Notes under the pieces: generated by a model | Database searches by the model: none | What the model saw: only the letters and a program-made list of their open reading frames with translations | Told to the model about the DNA's origin: nothing | In this document: piece by piece, positions 1-5,154 of the stretch | How the letters are laid out: each line of letters begins with the position of its first letter | Position numbering within the stretch: position 1 is the stretch's first letter | NCBI GenBank assembly: GCA_003232175.1 | Contig: QILX01000268.1 | Location: 1-5,392, forward strand | DNA from: Hyphomicrobiales bacterium | GTDB lineage: Bacteria; Pseudomonadota; Alphaproteobacteria; Rhizobiales; SZUA-8 | Length of the DNA: 5,392 nucleotides | Direction: 5' to 3' | Made by a program: the position numbers and the translations under genes

Positions 1-111
1 ATAGTGGCGGAGCGTGCGCGCCGTGACGCTGAATTCATCCGCCAGCTGAGAAATGCTATAAATTACAATACTCTCTCGGTCAGACGGTGCAGGTGTGTGG
101 GCGGTAGGCAT
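1..111 (-). CDS. MerR-family transcriptional regulator, N-terminal fragment
   Basis: The minus strand reads 37 codons from ATG at 111-109 to the left edge. After a 17-residue polar tail comes YSISQLADEFSVTARTLRHY, the signature of the MerR N-terminal winged helix-turn-helix (Y-[ST]-I-x-x-L-A-x-x-x-x-V-[ST]-x-R-T-[LI]-R-x-Y). MerR proteins are cytoplasmic dimers that bind promoter DNA and respond to an effector through a C-terminal domain, which lies outside the window. The effector therefore cannot be read here. ATG 111 is the only ATG before the domain. The frame stays open upstream to a TGA at 183-181, but without another convincing start. No spaced Shine-Dalgarno precedes the ATG; a promoter ends six bases before it, which suggests leaderless translation. 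A perfect palindrome in that promoter suggests autoregulation. The sequence style and the operator recall the LiuR subgroup (branched-chain amino acid/acyl-CoA catabolism), but this is only a guess. Confidence 0.85.
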   Translation of the reverse strand, partial: MPTAHTPAPSDRESIVIYSISQLADEFSVTARTLRHY

Positions 112-117
112 CCTGCA

Positions 118-146
118 AGCATAGTTGCCGTTGACGTAAACGTCAA
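118..146 (-). promoter_or_regulatory. Sigma-70-type promoter of the MerR gene
   Basis: Reading the minus strand, TTGACG (146-141) is a near-perfect -35 box. It is followed after 17 bases by TATGCT (123-118), a good -10 box. A six-base discriminator (117-112) then places +1 at position 111, the A of the ATG. The boxes and spacing are seen directly; use as a promoter is inference. The -35 box lies inside the palindrome at 131-146, so a bound regulator would cover it. Confidence 0.6.
131..146. promoter_or_regulatory. Palindromic operator, probably bound by the MerR protein
   Basis: TTGACGTAAACGTCAA consists of two perfect 7-base arms, TTGACGT and ACGTCAA, separated by AA. It overlaps the -35 box of the divergent MerR gene and lies 20 bases upstream of its start codon. 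Position and symmetry fit a dimeric MerR-family regulator controlling its own gene. From memory, LiuR-type sites share an ACGT-N2-ACGT core, but I could not compare it with a motif collection. Confidence 0.55.
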
Positions 147-234
147 TAAATTCCGTTGTGCGAGCCGATGACGCGTTTTTTCAGTCTGCGCCAATTTGTC
201 GACTGTCCTGAAATTCTACAGGTTGTTCGTGCAC

Positions 235-251
235 TTAACCCGATATTTACC
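235..251 (+). promoter_or_regulatory. CtrA-like box upstream of podJ
   Basis: TTAACC (235-240) and TTTACC (246-251) are repeated with an 11-base period. This fits the CtrA pattern TTAA-N7-TTAA with one mismatch in the second half-site. CtrA is the cell-cycle master regulator of Alphaproteobacteria, and control of a polarity gene by it would be natural. One mismatched site is weak evidence, and binding is inferred. Confidence 0.3.
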
Positions 252-268
252 ATGACCTGAAACCCTCT

Positions 269-355
269 ACATCAAGGCAAAGCGTTCGCTTCTGCTTGAT
301 GTGAACGCTGGGGGGCGTTGAGAAGGTCAGCTTCTTCAACCGCGCCTGCCTTGAT
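269..355 (+). ncRNA. Candidate structured leader RNA of podJ, with alternative pairings
   Basis: Several perfect or near-perfect stems lie within 87 bases. ATCAAGGCA (271-279) pairs 9/9 with TGCCTTGAT (347-355) and could close a multi-branch fold. Alternatively ACATCAAG (269-276) pairs 8/8 with CTTGATGT (295-302). The two pairings share the left strand and exclude each other. Inside are AAGC (280-283)/GCTT (288-291) with a GTTC loop, AACGC (304-308)/GCGTT (315-319) with a G-rich loop, and TTGAGAAG (318-325)/CTTCTTCAA (331-339) with one bulged T. The element ends 30 bases before the podJ ATG. I do not recognise it as a known riboswitch or sRNA family. It may be a leader regulating podJ, an independent small RNA, or a DNA-level element. 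Confidence 0.4.
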
Positions 356-361
356 TTTGTA

Positions 362-385
362 ATGATGATGAGTGGCGGCGAATAG
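362..385 (+). CDS. Possible 7-codon upstream ORF (MMMSGGE) abutting podJ
   Basis: Three consecutive ATG codons (362-370) are followed by AGT GGC GGC GAA and TAG (383-385); the podJ ATG begins on the very next base, in the same frame. The G-rich part of this mini-ORF (GGCGG, 374-378, seven bases before ATG 386) is also the best Shine-Dalgarno-like stretch for podJ. A ribosome translating the mini-ORF would therefore cover the podJ ribosome-binding site. Translation of something this short is unproven; it could be chance. Confidence 0.2.
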   Translation: MMMSGGE

Positions 386-490
386 ATGAAACCCGGTGTG
401 CCTTGGAGCGTGAAGGGGATTAAACCCCAAGCACGATACAGCAAAAGAAGCGGCCCAGAAAGCGGGCCTCACCCTTGGACAATGGCTTAA
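386..490 (+). CDS. PodJ N-terminal tip, frameshifted fragment
   Basis: ATG 386 opens MKPGVPWSVKGIKPQAR, the conserved start of Hyphomicrobiales PodJ-like proteins, and this fixes the true start of the gene. Family homology stops after codon 17 (CGA, 434-436). The frame then runs on with unrelated residues (YSKRSGPESGPHPW...) to TAA at 488-490, giving only 34 codons. The expected continuation, DTAKEAAQKAGLTLGQWLNQAIL, appears at 435 in another frame. GGCGG at 374-378 is a weak ribosome-binding site. As written, this piece cannot make a functional protein; it matters as the marker of the gene's 5' end. Confidence 0.7.
   Translation: MKPGVPWSVKGIKPQARYSKRSGPESGPHPWTMA
434..437 (+). other. Frameshift site 1 in podJ
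   Basis: Upstream, the codons read ...AAA CCC CAA GCA CGA (K P Q A R) in the frame of 386. From 435 they read GAT ACA GCA AAA GAA GCG (D T A K E A) in the next frame. The family pattern A-R-[DE]-x-A fits if GCACGATAC was once GCACGCGATAC, that is, two bases (one CG or GC) are missing. An extra C at 434 is the alternative but would lose the conserved Arg. Confidence 0.7.
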
Positions 491-767
491 CCAGGCGATA
501 CTGGAACAAGGTCAGGACCGCAAACCGTCCAAATCGGCAAAGGCGCCGCCAAAGGCGTCTGCCAAGGCGGCCCCCAAGGCTTCCCGCCCGGGAAAATCCC
601 CCGCACGTAAGCCCGCGGCACGCAAAGCCCCACCACGCCGGTCAAAAAACGCCTCAAAAACGGTCGAAGCCCGCTTTGAAGAGCTTTCGGCCAAGCTGGA
701 CAGGCTCGCTGCACCGCTGGCTGAGCCGGCAAGTGCGCTGCCCGACCTGGCGCCGCCATCACCGACA

Positions 768-1295
768 TTGCCGGCAAGTGATCTTATCGGCCAACTCGTG
801 CGGTCCGAGCGCAATACCGAAACAGCGATCAACGCCATTCGCCAGGACATGACGCGCCTCGTCAAACATATCGACCGCCGCCCGCAAACAGGGGGAGCCG
901 GAATGCCGGCCCTGGAAAAAACCCTGTCCGATATGGTGGATCACATAGAGCTGACCGACAGGCACAATGCCGACGTGTTGCGGACCATCCAGTCTCGCCT
1001 GTCCGAGCTTTCCGTCCGCATGGATGAGCACGGCTCGAGCGGAGATCGCGAGGCCATTCTCGCCGTCGAGCACCGCCTCAGTGATATAATCGATCGACTG
1101 GGGAGGGATTCCCAAGGCCCTGACGGCGACGCCTATCAGGCTCTTGAGGCGCAGATCTCGCTTCTGAACGAGCATATGCAAAACTCGCAGAGTTCAGATG
1201 ATGCAAGTCCCGCGAAGCCCGCATCAAATCATTCGCTGACCGGTTATCTGTCGCCGAACAAAAATTTCCCGAACCTGCGGAAATCGACAACCTGA
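768..1295 (+). CDS. PodJ coiled-coil middle piece, frameshifted fragment
   Basis: Codons homologous to PodJ are open in this frame from 435 (DTAKEAAQKAGLTLGQWLNQ, then a Lys/Ala/Pro-rich stretch), but no ATG, GTG or TTG occurs before TTG 768; the first ATG is at 849. The interval given is therefore only the longest piece with a possible start, and no good ribosome-binding site supports it. The product is a helical, charged coiled coil (LEKTLSDMVDHI, IQSRLSELSVRM, VEHRLSDIIDRL, LEAQISLLNEHM), with units about 26 residues apart. After about 1205 the frame drifts into Ser/Asn/Pro-rich residues unlike a coiled coil and ends at TGA 1293-1295, while the coiled-coil pattern resumes in the other frame from 1211. 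This is almost certainly not an independent gene but the middle of podJ. Confidence 0.6.
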   Translation: MPASDLIGQLVRSERNTETAINAIRQDMTRLVKHIDRRPQTGGAGMPALEKTLSDMVDHIELTDRHNADVLRTIQSRLSELSVRMDEHGSSGDREAILAVEHRLSDIIDRLGRDSQGPDGDAYQALEAQISLLNEHMQNSQSSDDASPAKPASNHSLTGYLSPNKNFPNLRKSTT

Positions 1296-1975
1296 AATCA
1301 GGTCTGAGCACAATTCGTGCGGAAATGTCGAAAATGCCCAAGCCGGTTTTCCCCTCAGCGCTTCAGGTGCTTGAAACCCGCCTTGGTACACTGGTCCGAG
1401 AGGTCGATACGTTACGTGTCTCATCGGTCAGCCCGTCCCGGTTCAATGATTTTGGCGCCCGTCTGGATGATGTGCACAGCCGCTTGCGGACAGCGGAAAA
1501 AAATATGTCCGGCTCTGACAAATCATCGGTAAACAGCCGCCTTGAGGAGTTGCAGCGCCGGCTGCGCCGCACAGAGCAGAGTCTGAATGATTCTCCTGAC
1601 ATCAAAACCGTGGATACTCGGTTCAAGGAGGTCCAAAAGCGCATTTCGGCCACCGAAGAAGGGTTGGCCAAATGTGCCGATACCGAGACCCTGGAACGCC
1701 GCCTGTCAGAGCTCACCAAGCGCCTTGAGCAGTCGCTTTCCGGTGGCCGTGTGGATCCGCAGGTGGAACAGCTGGAAACCCGCGTCAATGAAATCGTCAG
1801 CCGCCTGGATCATGGCGAGACCGAGATTGATGGCGCGGATTTCAAGGGTCTTGAGAACCAGATCAATCGCATCGGTCTGCGGCTCGATCAGGCCGAAGAG
1901 CGCTTCGATACACCGCTGCAATCAATTCAGGCCAACCTGTCCCAGCTTTATGAGAGCCTGGAATCCTCGCGCAGC
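912..1975 (+). repeat. About 14 degenerate 25-27-residue coiled-coil units within podJ
   Basis: Units start at 912, 987, 1065, 1143, 1211, 1292, 1370, 1451, 1529, 1610, 1691, 1772, 1850 and 1925. Steps are 75-81 bases, except one of 68 bases across the second frameshift. Each begins with [LVIF]-x-x-x-[LIV]-x-x-[LIVM]-x-x-x-[LIVM], as in LETRLGTLVREV, VNSRLEELQRRL, LERRLSELTKRL, LETRVNEIVSRL and LENQINRIGLRL. About 12 polar residues rich in D, S, G and P follow. Hydrophobic spacing 4-3-4 is an a/d heptad, so this is a chain of short helices with regular breaks. DNA identity between units is low, so the repetition is ancient or selected at protein level. Confidence 0.65.
1195..1211 (+). other. 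Frameshift site 2 in podJ
   Basis: The frame used from 435 reads LNEHMQNSQSSDDA up to about 1205. From about 1205-1211 coiled-coil sequence continues in the frame of 386 and 1325 as KSREARIKSFADRLSVAEQK. In that second frame a TGA at 1199-1201 blocks reading from further upstream. One missing A in GCAAGTCC (1203-1210) would join them as DDA-KSREARI. The repeat unit across this point is shorter than its neighbours, so a loss of 10 or 13 bases is also possible. Confidence 0.65.
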
Positions 1976-4033
1976 ACGACCATTCAGGCCGCAGAGCAGG
2001 CCGCCGTTGCCGCGGCTCAAAAAATCATGGCCAGCCGGTCCGGCGAGGCAACCGGTACCGAAGCCGCCGATGCCATTGCCGTTCTGGAAACCAGTCTGGA
2101 CGACGTAAAGTCCGCAACCAACGAAGCAGACCGCCGGACCGAGGAAACCCTCGAAGCCGTTCATGATACCCTTGAACGCGTGGTCGAGCGCCTGACCTTT
2201 CTTGAAGGCACCGAGCAGGCGACTGATAAAGAGGCGACGAGCGAACTTAAGCCCAATGCGGAAAGCCACGACGATTTCCGTCTGCCGCCGCTGCCCGACA
2301 TTCCATCCCTGTCGGTTGAAAAGGACGAAGAGCAAGCCGAAATTCGCCAGGAAATTGCGGCTGATGACAATGGCGCCGAGGAGCGCGCGGACACCTCGTC
2401 GTCTACGGTCGAAGCCTCGGCTGCCGAGGCCGAGGCCGCGGACGAGGCCGCCACGGAACCGAGTTTCGCGCGCACCTATGATTCCAACGCCGAAAACAAT
2501 GAAGACGGCGGGTTTTCCCGCAATGGTGACTTTATCGCCGCCGCCCGCCGTGCCGCCCAGGCCGCCAACCGGGCGGAGAACGGCGAAAACGGTGAGTTGT
2601 CGGACAAAAACCAACCGTCCCTGATCCCAATTGGAAAAAGCAAGAAAAGAACGCTTCTTTATGCCGTGGCTGCCCTTTTCCTCGCTGTAGGGGCGTTGTC
2701 GGTCTCCGGGGTCCTGACGCCAGGCGACAGCACCCGGTCCAAAGCGCCAACGAACACCAGTTCAATTTCCGATGCCGGCAATGGCAGCGGAACAGGCGCA
2801 AGCGTGAAGCTTACCAACGAGACGCCTAAAGCCTTTTCCTACGTGCCCGACCTCGCCGGTTTGCAAAATGCACCTGGACTGCAACTTGCCACCGTAGGCG
2901 AGGGGCTGGTCGTCGAAATGGTCACACCGGCCCAGGTCGCGCCGCAATTCGCGCCAACGAGTACCAATCCGGACAACGCCAGGCCATTCGCCGCGACGAC
3001 GCCCGGCGCCGGGCAAAAAAGCCCGGCTTCAGAGACAACGCTGGCGCCATCCACGTTCGGCGTGCCTGCCAAGACATCGATGGCAAGCCTTGAAGTCGCG
3101 CCGCAAAAACCTGTAACCGCGCCCATCACCACACCAGCCCTGGCGTTCGATCTGCCGCCGGCAGTTGTCGGCAGCGAAGAGTTGCGCAATGCAGCTGCCA
3201 GTGGCAATGCCGTGGCCCAGTTCCTGGTCGGCGCGGCTTTTGCCAGCGGTCGCACCGGTAAGGCCGACAACGCACAGGCCGCGATCTGGTACCAGCGCGC
3301 CGCAGCGCAAGGTCACCCACCGGCCCAGTATCGTCTGGGAACGCTCTACGAAAAGGGACGTGGCGTTGAAAAGGACGTTAATTCCGCCCGCACCTGGTAC
3401 GAACGCGCGGCTCAAAGCGGCAACCGCAAGGCCATGCACAATCTAGCCGTATTGCTGGCCAGCACAGCACTGGGTCAGCCGGACTTCTCCCGTTCGGCAC
3501 GATGGTTCCTTAAAGCCGCGCAAATGGGCCTTGCCGACAGCCAGTTCAATCTTGGCATCCTGCACGAACGTGGCCTGGGTGTCGAAAACGATCCGGCCAA
3601 GGCTTACAAATGGTTCCGCATCGCCGCCGCCGCTGGCGACAAAGATGCCCAGGCCCGCAGCGTCAAGCTGGAAGGCGGCCTGCCAGCCGGTCTGCTGGCA
3701 CGGACCCGCGCCGAAGTTGCGGCCTGGCAGCCGAAAACTCCGGACCCGGCGGCAAACGCTGCCGATCTTGCTGCAACCAAATGGGCCGCAAATGCATCGG
3801 CTCCGGCAACTGCATCGCCAACTGCAATCGCCGCCTCGGGCGAAACCAAACAATATGTCACCCGCGCCCAGCGCCTTCTGGCCGAGCTTGGATACAACCC
3901 CGGCCCCGCCGATGGACTGGTGGGTCCCAAAACCCGTCGGGCCATTAAGATATTTGAGCGCGAACGCGGGCTTCCCGTGACCGGCCGCGCCGATCTGGGC
4001 GTGGTAAGGGCACTGGAGGATGCCGCCGGATAA
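1325..4033 (+). CDS. podJ: PodJ-like polarity protein, C-terminal 902 residues (coiled coil, TM, SEL1, PG-binding)
   Basis: This long uninterrupted frame carries most of the protein. Residues 1-220 are coiled coil. Residues about 290-320 include VHDTLERVVERLTFLE, typical of rhizobial homologues, and about 330-430 are acidic and Ala-rich, with FIAAARRAAQAANRAE at 402-417. KSKKR then leads into one membrane helix at about 443-463 (LLYAVAALFLAVGALSVSGVL): positive-inside places the coiled coil in the cytoplasm and the rest in the periplasm. A Pro/Ala/Thr-rich linker follows, then SEL1-type repeats at about 618-785 (AAIWYQRAAAQG, LGTLYEKGRGVEKD, ARWFLKAAQMG, LGILHERGLGVENDP, AYKWFRIAAAAG). The end, about 843-898, is a PG_binding_1-like domain (VTRAQRLLAELGYNPGPADG...TRRAIKIFERERGLPVTG). 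ATG 1325 falls inside a coiled-coil unit, has no clear ribosome-binding site, and coding sequence in this frame begins at about 1205. It is therefore probably an internal Met, the true start being ATG 386. The molecular role is inferred from PodJ. Confidence 0.85.
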   Translation: MSKMPKPVFPSALQVLETRLGTLVREVDTLRVSSVSPSRFNDFGARLDDVHSRLRTAEKNMSGSDKSSVNSRLEELQRRLRRTEQSLNDSPDIKTVDTRFKEVQKRISATEEGLAKCADTETLERRLSELTKRLEQSLSGGRVDPQVEQLETRVNEIVSRLDHGETEIDGADFKGLENQINRIGLRLDQAEERFDTPLQSIQANLSQLYESLESSRSTTIQAAEQAAVAAAQKIMASRSGEATGTEAADAIAVLETSLDDVKSATNEADRRTEETLEAVHDTLERVVERLTFLEGTEQATDKEATSELKPNAESHDDFRLPPLPDIPSLSVEKDEEQAEIRQEIAADDNGAEERADTSSSTVEASAAEAEAADEAATEPSFARTYDSNAENNEDGGFSRNGDFIAAARRAAQAANRAENGENGELSDKNQPSLIPIGKSKKRTLLYAVAALFLAVGALSVSGVLTPGDSTRSKAPTNTSSISDAGNGSGTGASVKLTNETPKAFSYVPDLAGLQNAPGLQLATVGEGLVVEMVTPAQVAPQFAPTSTNPDNARPFAATTPGAGQKSPASETTLAPSTFGVPAKTSMASLEVAPQKPVTAPITTPALAFDLPPAVVGSEELRNAAASGNAVAQFLVGAAFASGRTGKADNAQAAIWYQRAAAQGHPPAQYRLGTLYEKGRGVEKDVNSARTWYERAAQSGNRKAMHNLAVLLASTALGQPDFSRSARWFLKAAQMGLADSQFNLGILHERGLGVENDPAKAYKWFRIAAAAGDKDAQARSVKLEGGLPAGLLARTRAEVAAWQPKTPDPAANAADLAATKWAANASAPATASPTAIAASGETKQYVTRAQRLLAELGYNPGPADGLVGPKTRRAIKIFERERGLPVTGRADLGVVRALEDAAG
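3001..3027 (+). repeat. GC-rich palindrome and hairpin inside podJ
   Basis: GCCCGGCGCCGGGC (3001-3014) is a perfect 14-base palindrome, followed by AAAAAA and another GCCCGGC (3021-3027). The middle arm GCCGGGC (3008-3014) can pair with either flank; pairing to the right gives a 7-bp stem with an A6 loop. It encodes part of the periplasmic Pro/Ala-rich linker (PGAGQKSPA). It may only reflect codon bias in a low-complexity linker. Confidence 0.4.
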
Positions 4034-4056
4034 AGCGCCTGCGCTGATCGTCCGGC
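4025..4056 (+). terminator. Possible weak terminator at the podJ 3' end
   Basis: GCCGGA (4025-4030) pairs with TCCGGC (4051-4056), and inside it AGCG (4034-4037) pairs with CGCT (4042-4045). The stem overlaps the last podJ codons and the TAA stop. No run of T follows (AGATTGTCGG), so it is not a canonical intrinsic terminator. It may instead stabilise the mRNA 3' end. Confidence 0.3.
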
Positions 4057-4131
4057 AGATTGTCGGATGGAAGCGCGGGCTGGAGCTGTATCCGTATATT
4101 GTAATTTCGCTTTAAGATAGATGTTTGCGAT

Positions 4132-4169
4132 GTGTGGATTGACAGCTCTCGCCACACGGCGTCTATACG
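4132..4169 (+). promoter_or_regulatory. Candidate promoter of the TauE/SafE gene with a flanking inverted repeat
   Basis: TTGACA (4139-4144) is a perfect -35 box. The best -10 candidate, TATACG (4164-4169), lies 19 bases away, longer than the usual 16-18. GTGTGG (4132-4137) and CCACAC (4152-4157) form a 6-base inverted repeat around the -35 box, a possible operator. The resulting leader would be about 55 bases, with a small hairpin CGGCA-CGC-TGCCG (4180-4192). The use of this promoter is inferred. Confidence 0.4.
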
Positions 4170-4230
4170 ATATCTGGACCGGCACGCTGCCGTGATGTCC
4201 TCACCTTTGTGAAATGCCCGGCTGGGTTTC

Positions 4231-5154
4231 ATGCAGATCTATCTGCCAATCGCGGAGCTTTCGGTAAACGCCTTTGTCATTCTTGGCATGGGGGGTGCCG
4301 TCGGGTTTTTGTCCGGTCTTTTTGGGGTCGGCGGCGGATTTCTGATGACGCCGCTTTTGATATTCTCCGGAATTCCGCCGGCGGTTGCCGTGGCGACCGA
4401 GGCCAATCAGATCGTCGCCTCGTCGGTATCGGGCGCGCTGGTCCATTTTCGTCGCGGCACCATAGACATCAAAATGGGCGTTGTCCTGTTGTGCGGCGGC
4501 GTGGTGGGTTCATTTGTCGGCGTATGGCTTTTTGGCTGGCTGAAAGAGCTTGGTCAGGTCGATCTGCTGATTTCGCTGTCTTACGTCGTATTTCTTGGCG
4601 TCATCGGCTCACTGATGTTTGTCGAAAGCATTCGGGCCCTGATCCGTACCCATGCCGGAACGGCCCCGCCGGCGCGCCGTTCGGGCCAGCACAACTGGAT
4701 CCACGGCCTGCCGTTCAAGGTGCGGTTTCGTCACTCCAAATTGTACATCTCCGTGGTGCCGCCACTGGCTATTGGTTTTGTCGTCGGCCTGCTTGCCTCG
4801 ATCATGGGTGTGGGCGGTGGCTTCATCATGGTCCCGGCGATGATTTACCTGCTGCATATGCCGACCAATGTCGTCATCGGTACGTCGCTGTTTCAGATTG
4901 TGTTTATCACTGCTCTGGTGACGGTTTTGCACGCGGTGGACAATCAGACTGTTGATGTGGTTCTGGCGATGTTGTTGTTGGGTGGCGGGGTTATCGGAGC
5001 GCAATTCGGGGCCCGTGCCGGGCAATATCTCAAAGGCGAACAGCTGCGGGCGCTCCTGGCGCTGATGGTCATCGCGGTGTGTCTGCGATTGTTATTCGAT
5101 CTGCTTGTCGAGCCCGGGGAACTTTATTCCCTGGATATTGTAGGGGCCGGCTGA
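4231..5154 (+). CDS. Sulfite exporter TauE/SafE (TSUP) family permease
   Basis: A complete 307-residue integral membrane protein of the TSUP family (formerly DUF81), whose members move small sulfur-containing or organic anions such as sulfite, sulfoacetate or sulfolactate across the inner membrane. The substrate cannot be read from this sequence. The two halves carry the duplicated family motif: FGVGGGFLMTP at residues 31-41 and MGVGGGFIMVP at 192-202. About eight hydrophobic segments are visible, with a polar, basic loop at about 140-170 (RTHAGTAPPARRSGQHNW). ATG 4231 starts MQIYLPIAELSVN, the usual start in alphaproteobacterial relatives; only a weak G-rich stretch (GGCTGGG) precedes it. 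The gene overlaps the next one by a single base in TGATG, implying translational coupling with the TIGR02186 protein. The length is slightly above the common 250-300 residues because of the central loop. Confidence 0.9.
   Translation: MQIYLPIAELSVNAFVILGMGGAVGFLSGLFGVGGGFLMTPLLIFSGIPPAVAVATEANQIVASSVSGALVHFRRGTIDIKMGVVLLCGGVVGSFVGVWLFGWLKELGQVDLLISLSYVVFLGVIGSLMFVESIRALIRTHAGTAPPARRSGQHNWIHGLPFKVRFRHSKLYISVVPPLAIGFVVGLLASIMGVGGGFIMVPAMIYLLHMPTNVVIGTSLFQIVFITALVTVLHAVDNQTVDVVLAMLLLGGGVIGAQFGARAGQYLKGEQLRALLALMVIAVCLRLLFDLLVEPGELYSLDIVGAG

Larger units (their letters stand above)
147..385. other. Intergenic region between the MerR gene and podJ
   Basis: No convincing gene is seen on either strand; the short minus-strand frames here run antisense into the podJ start and resemble nothing known. 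The region holds a weak CtrA-like box (235-251), an imperfect inverted repeat CCTG-N8-CAGG (207-222), a strongly self-complementary stretch (269-355) and a tiny ORF ending next to the podJ start (362-385). No clear -35/-10 pair was found for podJ. The best CtrA-box arrangement would put a poor -10 around 266-272. Confidence 0.6.
386..4033 (+). pseudogene. podJ: PodJ-like cell-polarity protein, full reading interrupted by two frameshifts
   Basis: Joined across two breaks, this locus encodes one protein of about 1216 residues with the order typical of PodJ: an N-terminal motif (MKPGVPWSVKGIKPQAR then DTAKEAAQKAGLTLGQWLNQ), a basic Lys/Ala/Pro-rich stretch, a long coiled coil, an acidic/Ala-rich linker with FIAAARRAAQAANRAE, one membrane segment, a periplasmic linker, SEL1 repeats and a C-terminal peptidoglycan-binding domain. 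PodJ spans the inner membrane at the cell pole and recruits polarity and cell-cycle factors in Caulobacter and Agrobacterium; polar localisation here is inferred from the family. The length fits rhizobial homologues. Breaks: near 434, where family motifs predict two missing bases, and near 1195-1211, where one base (or 10 or 13) seems missing. They cancel, restoring the starting frame. With no other damage in 3.6 kb, a sequencing or assembly artefact or a very recent mutation is more likely than an old pseudogene. Confidence 0.75.

Noticed and set aside
269..355. Match of the podJ leader to a known riboswitch such as SAM-II or to an alphaproteobacterial sRNA family
   Set aside because: I could not align the conserved core of any family I remember, so I left it as an unnamed structured element.
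247..472. Minus-strand frames of 65-66 codons around the podJ start
   Set aside because: They run antisense to the conserved podJ N-terminus and have no recognisable domain, membrane pattern or ribosome-binding site.
434..1211. Programmed ribosomal frameshifting in podJ
   Set aside because: Neither junction has a slippery heptamer or a suitable downstream stimulator that I can see, two events would be needed, and the first lies at codon 17 inside a conserved motif. Error or mutation is simpler.
1325..1327. ATG 1325 as the genuine start of a separate gene
   Set aside because: It lies inside a coiled-coil unit, in-frame coding sequence continues upstream to about 1205, there is no clear ribosome-binding site, and the conserved PodJ N-terminus is found at 386.
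1922..2614. Long minus-strand frame of 230 codons opposite podJ
   Set aside because: It is a GC-driven shadow of the podJ frame, which shows clear domain structure; the antisense translation resembles no family.
4025..4056. Strong rho-independent terminator after podJ
   Set aside because: The stem is present but no T-run follows and it overlaps coding sequence, so it is listed only as weak.
4209..4955. Overlapping plus-strand frame of 248 codons in the permease gene
   Set aside because: Its translation is rich in Cys, Arg and Trp without a membrane pattern, whereas the frame at 4231 shows both TSUP motifs.
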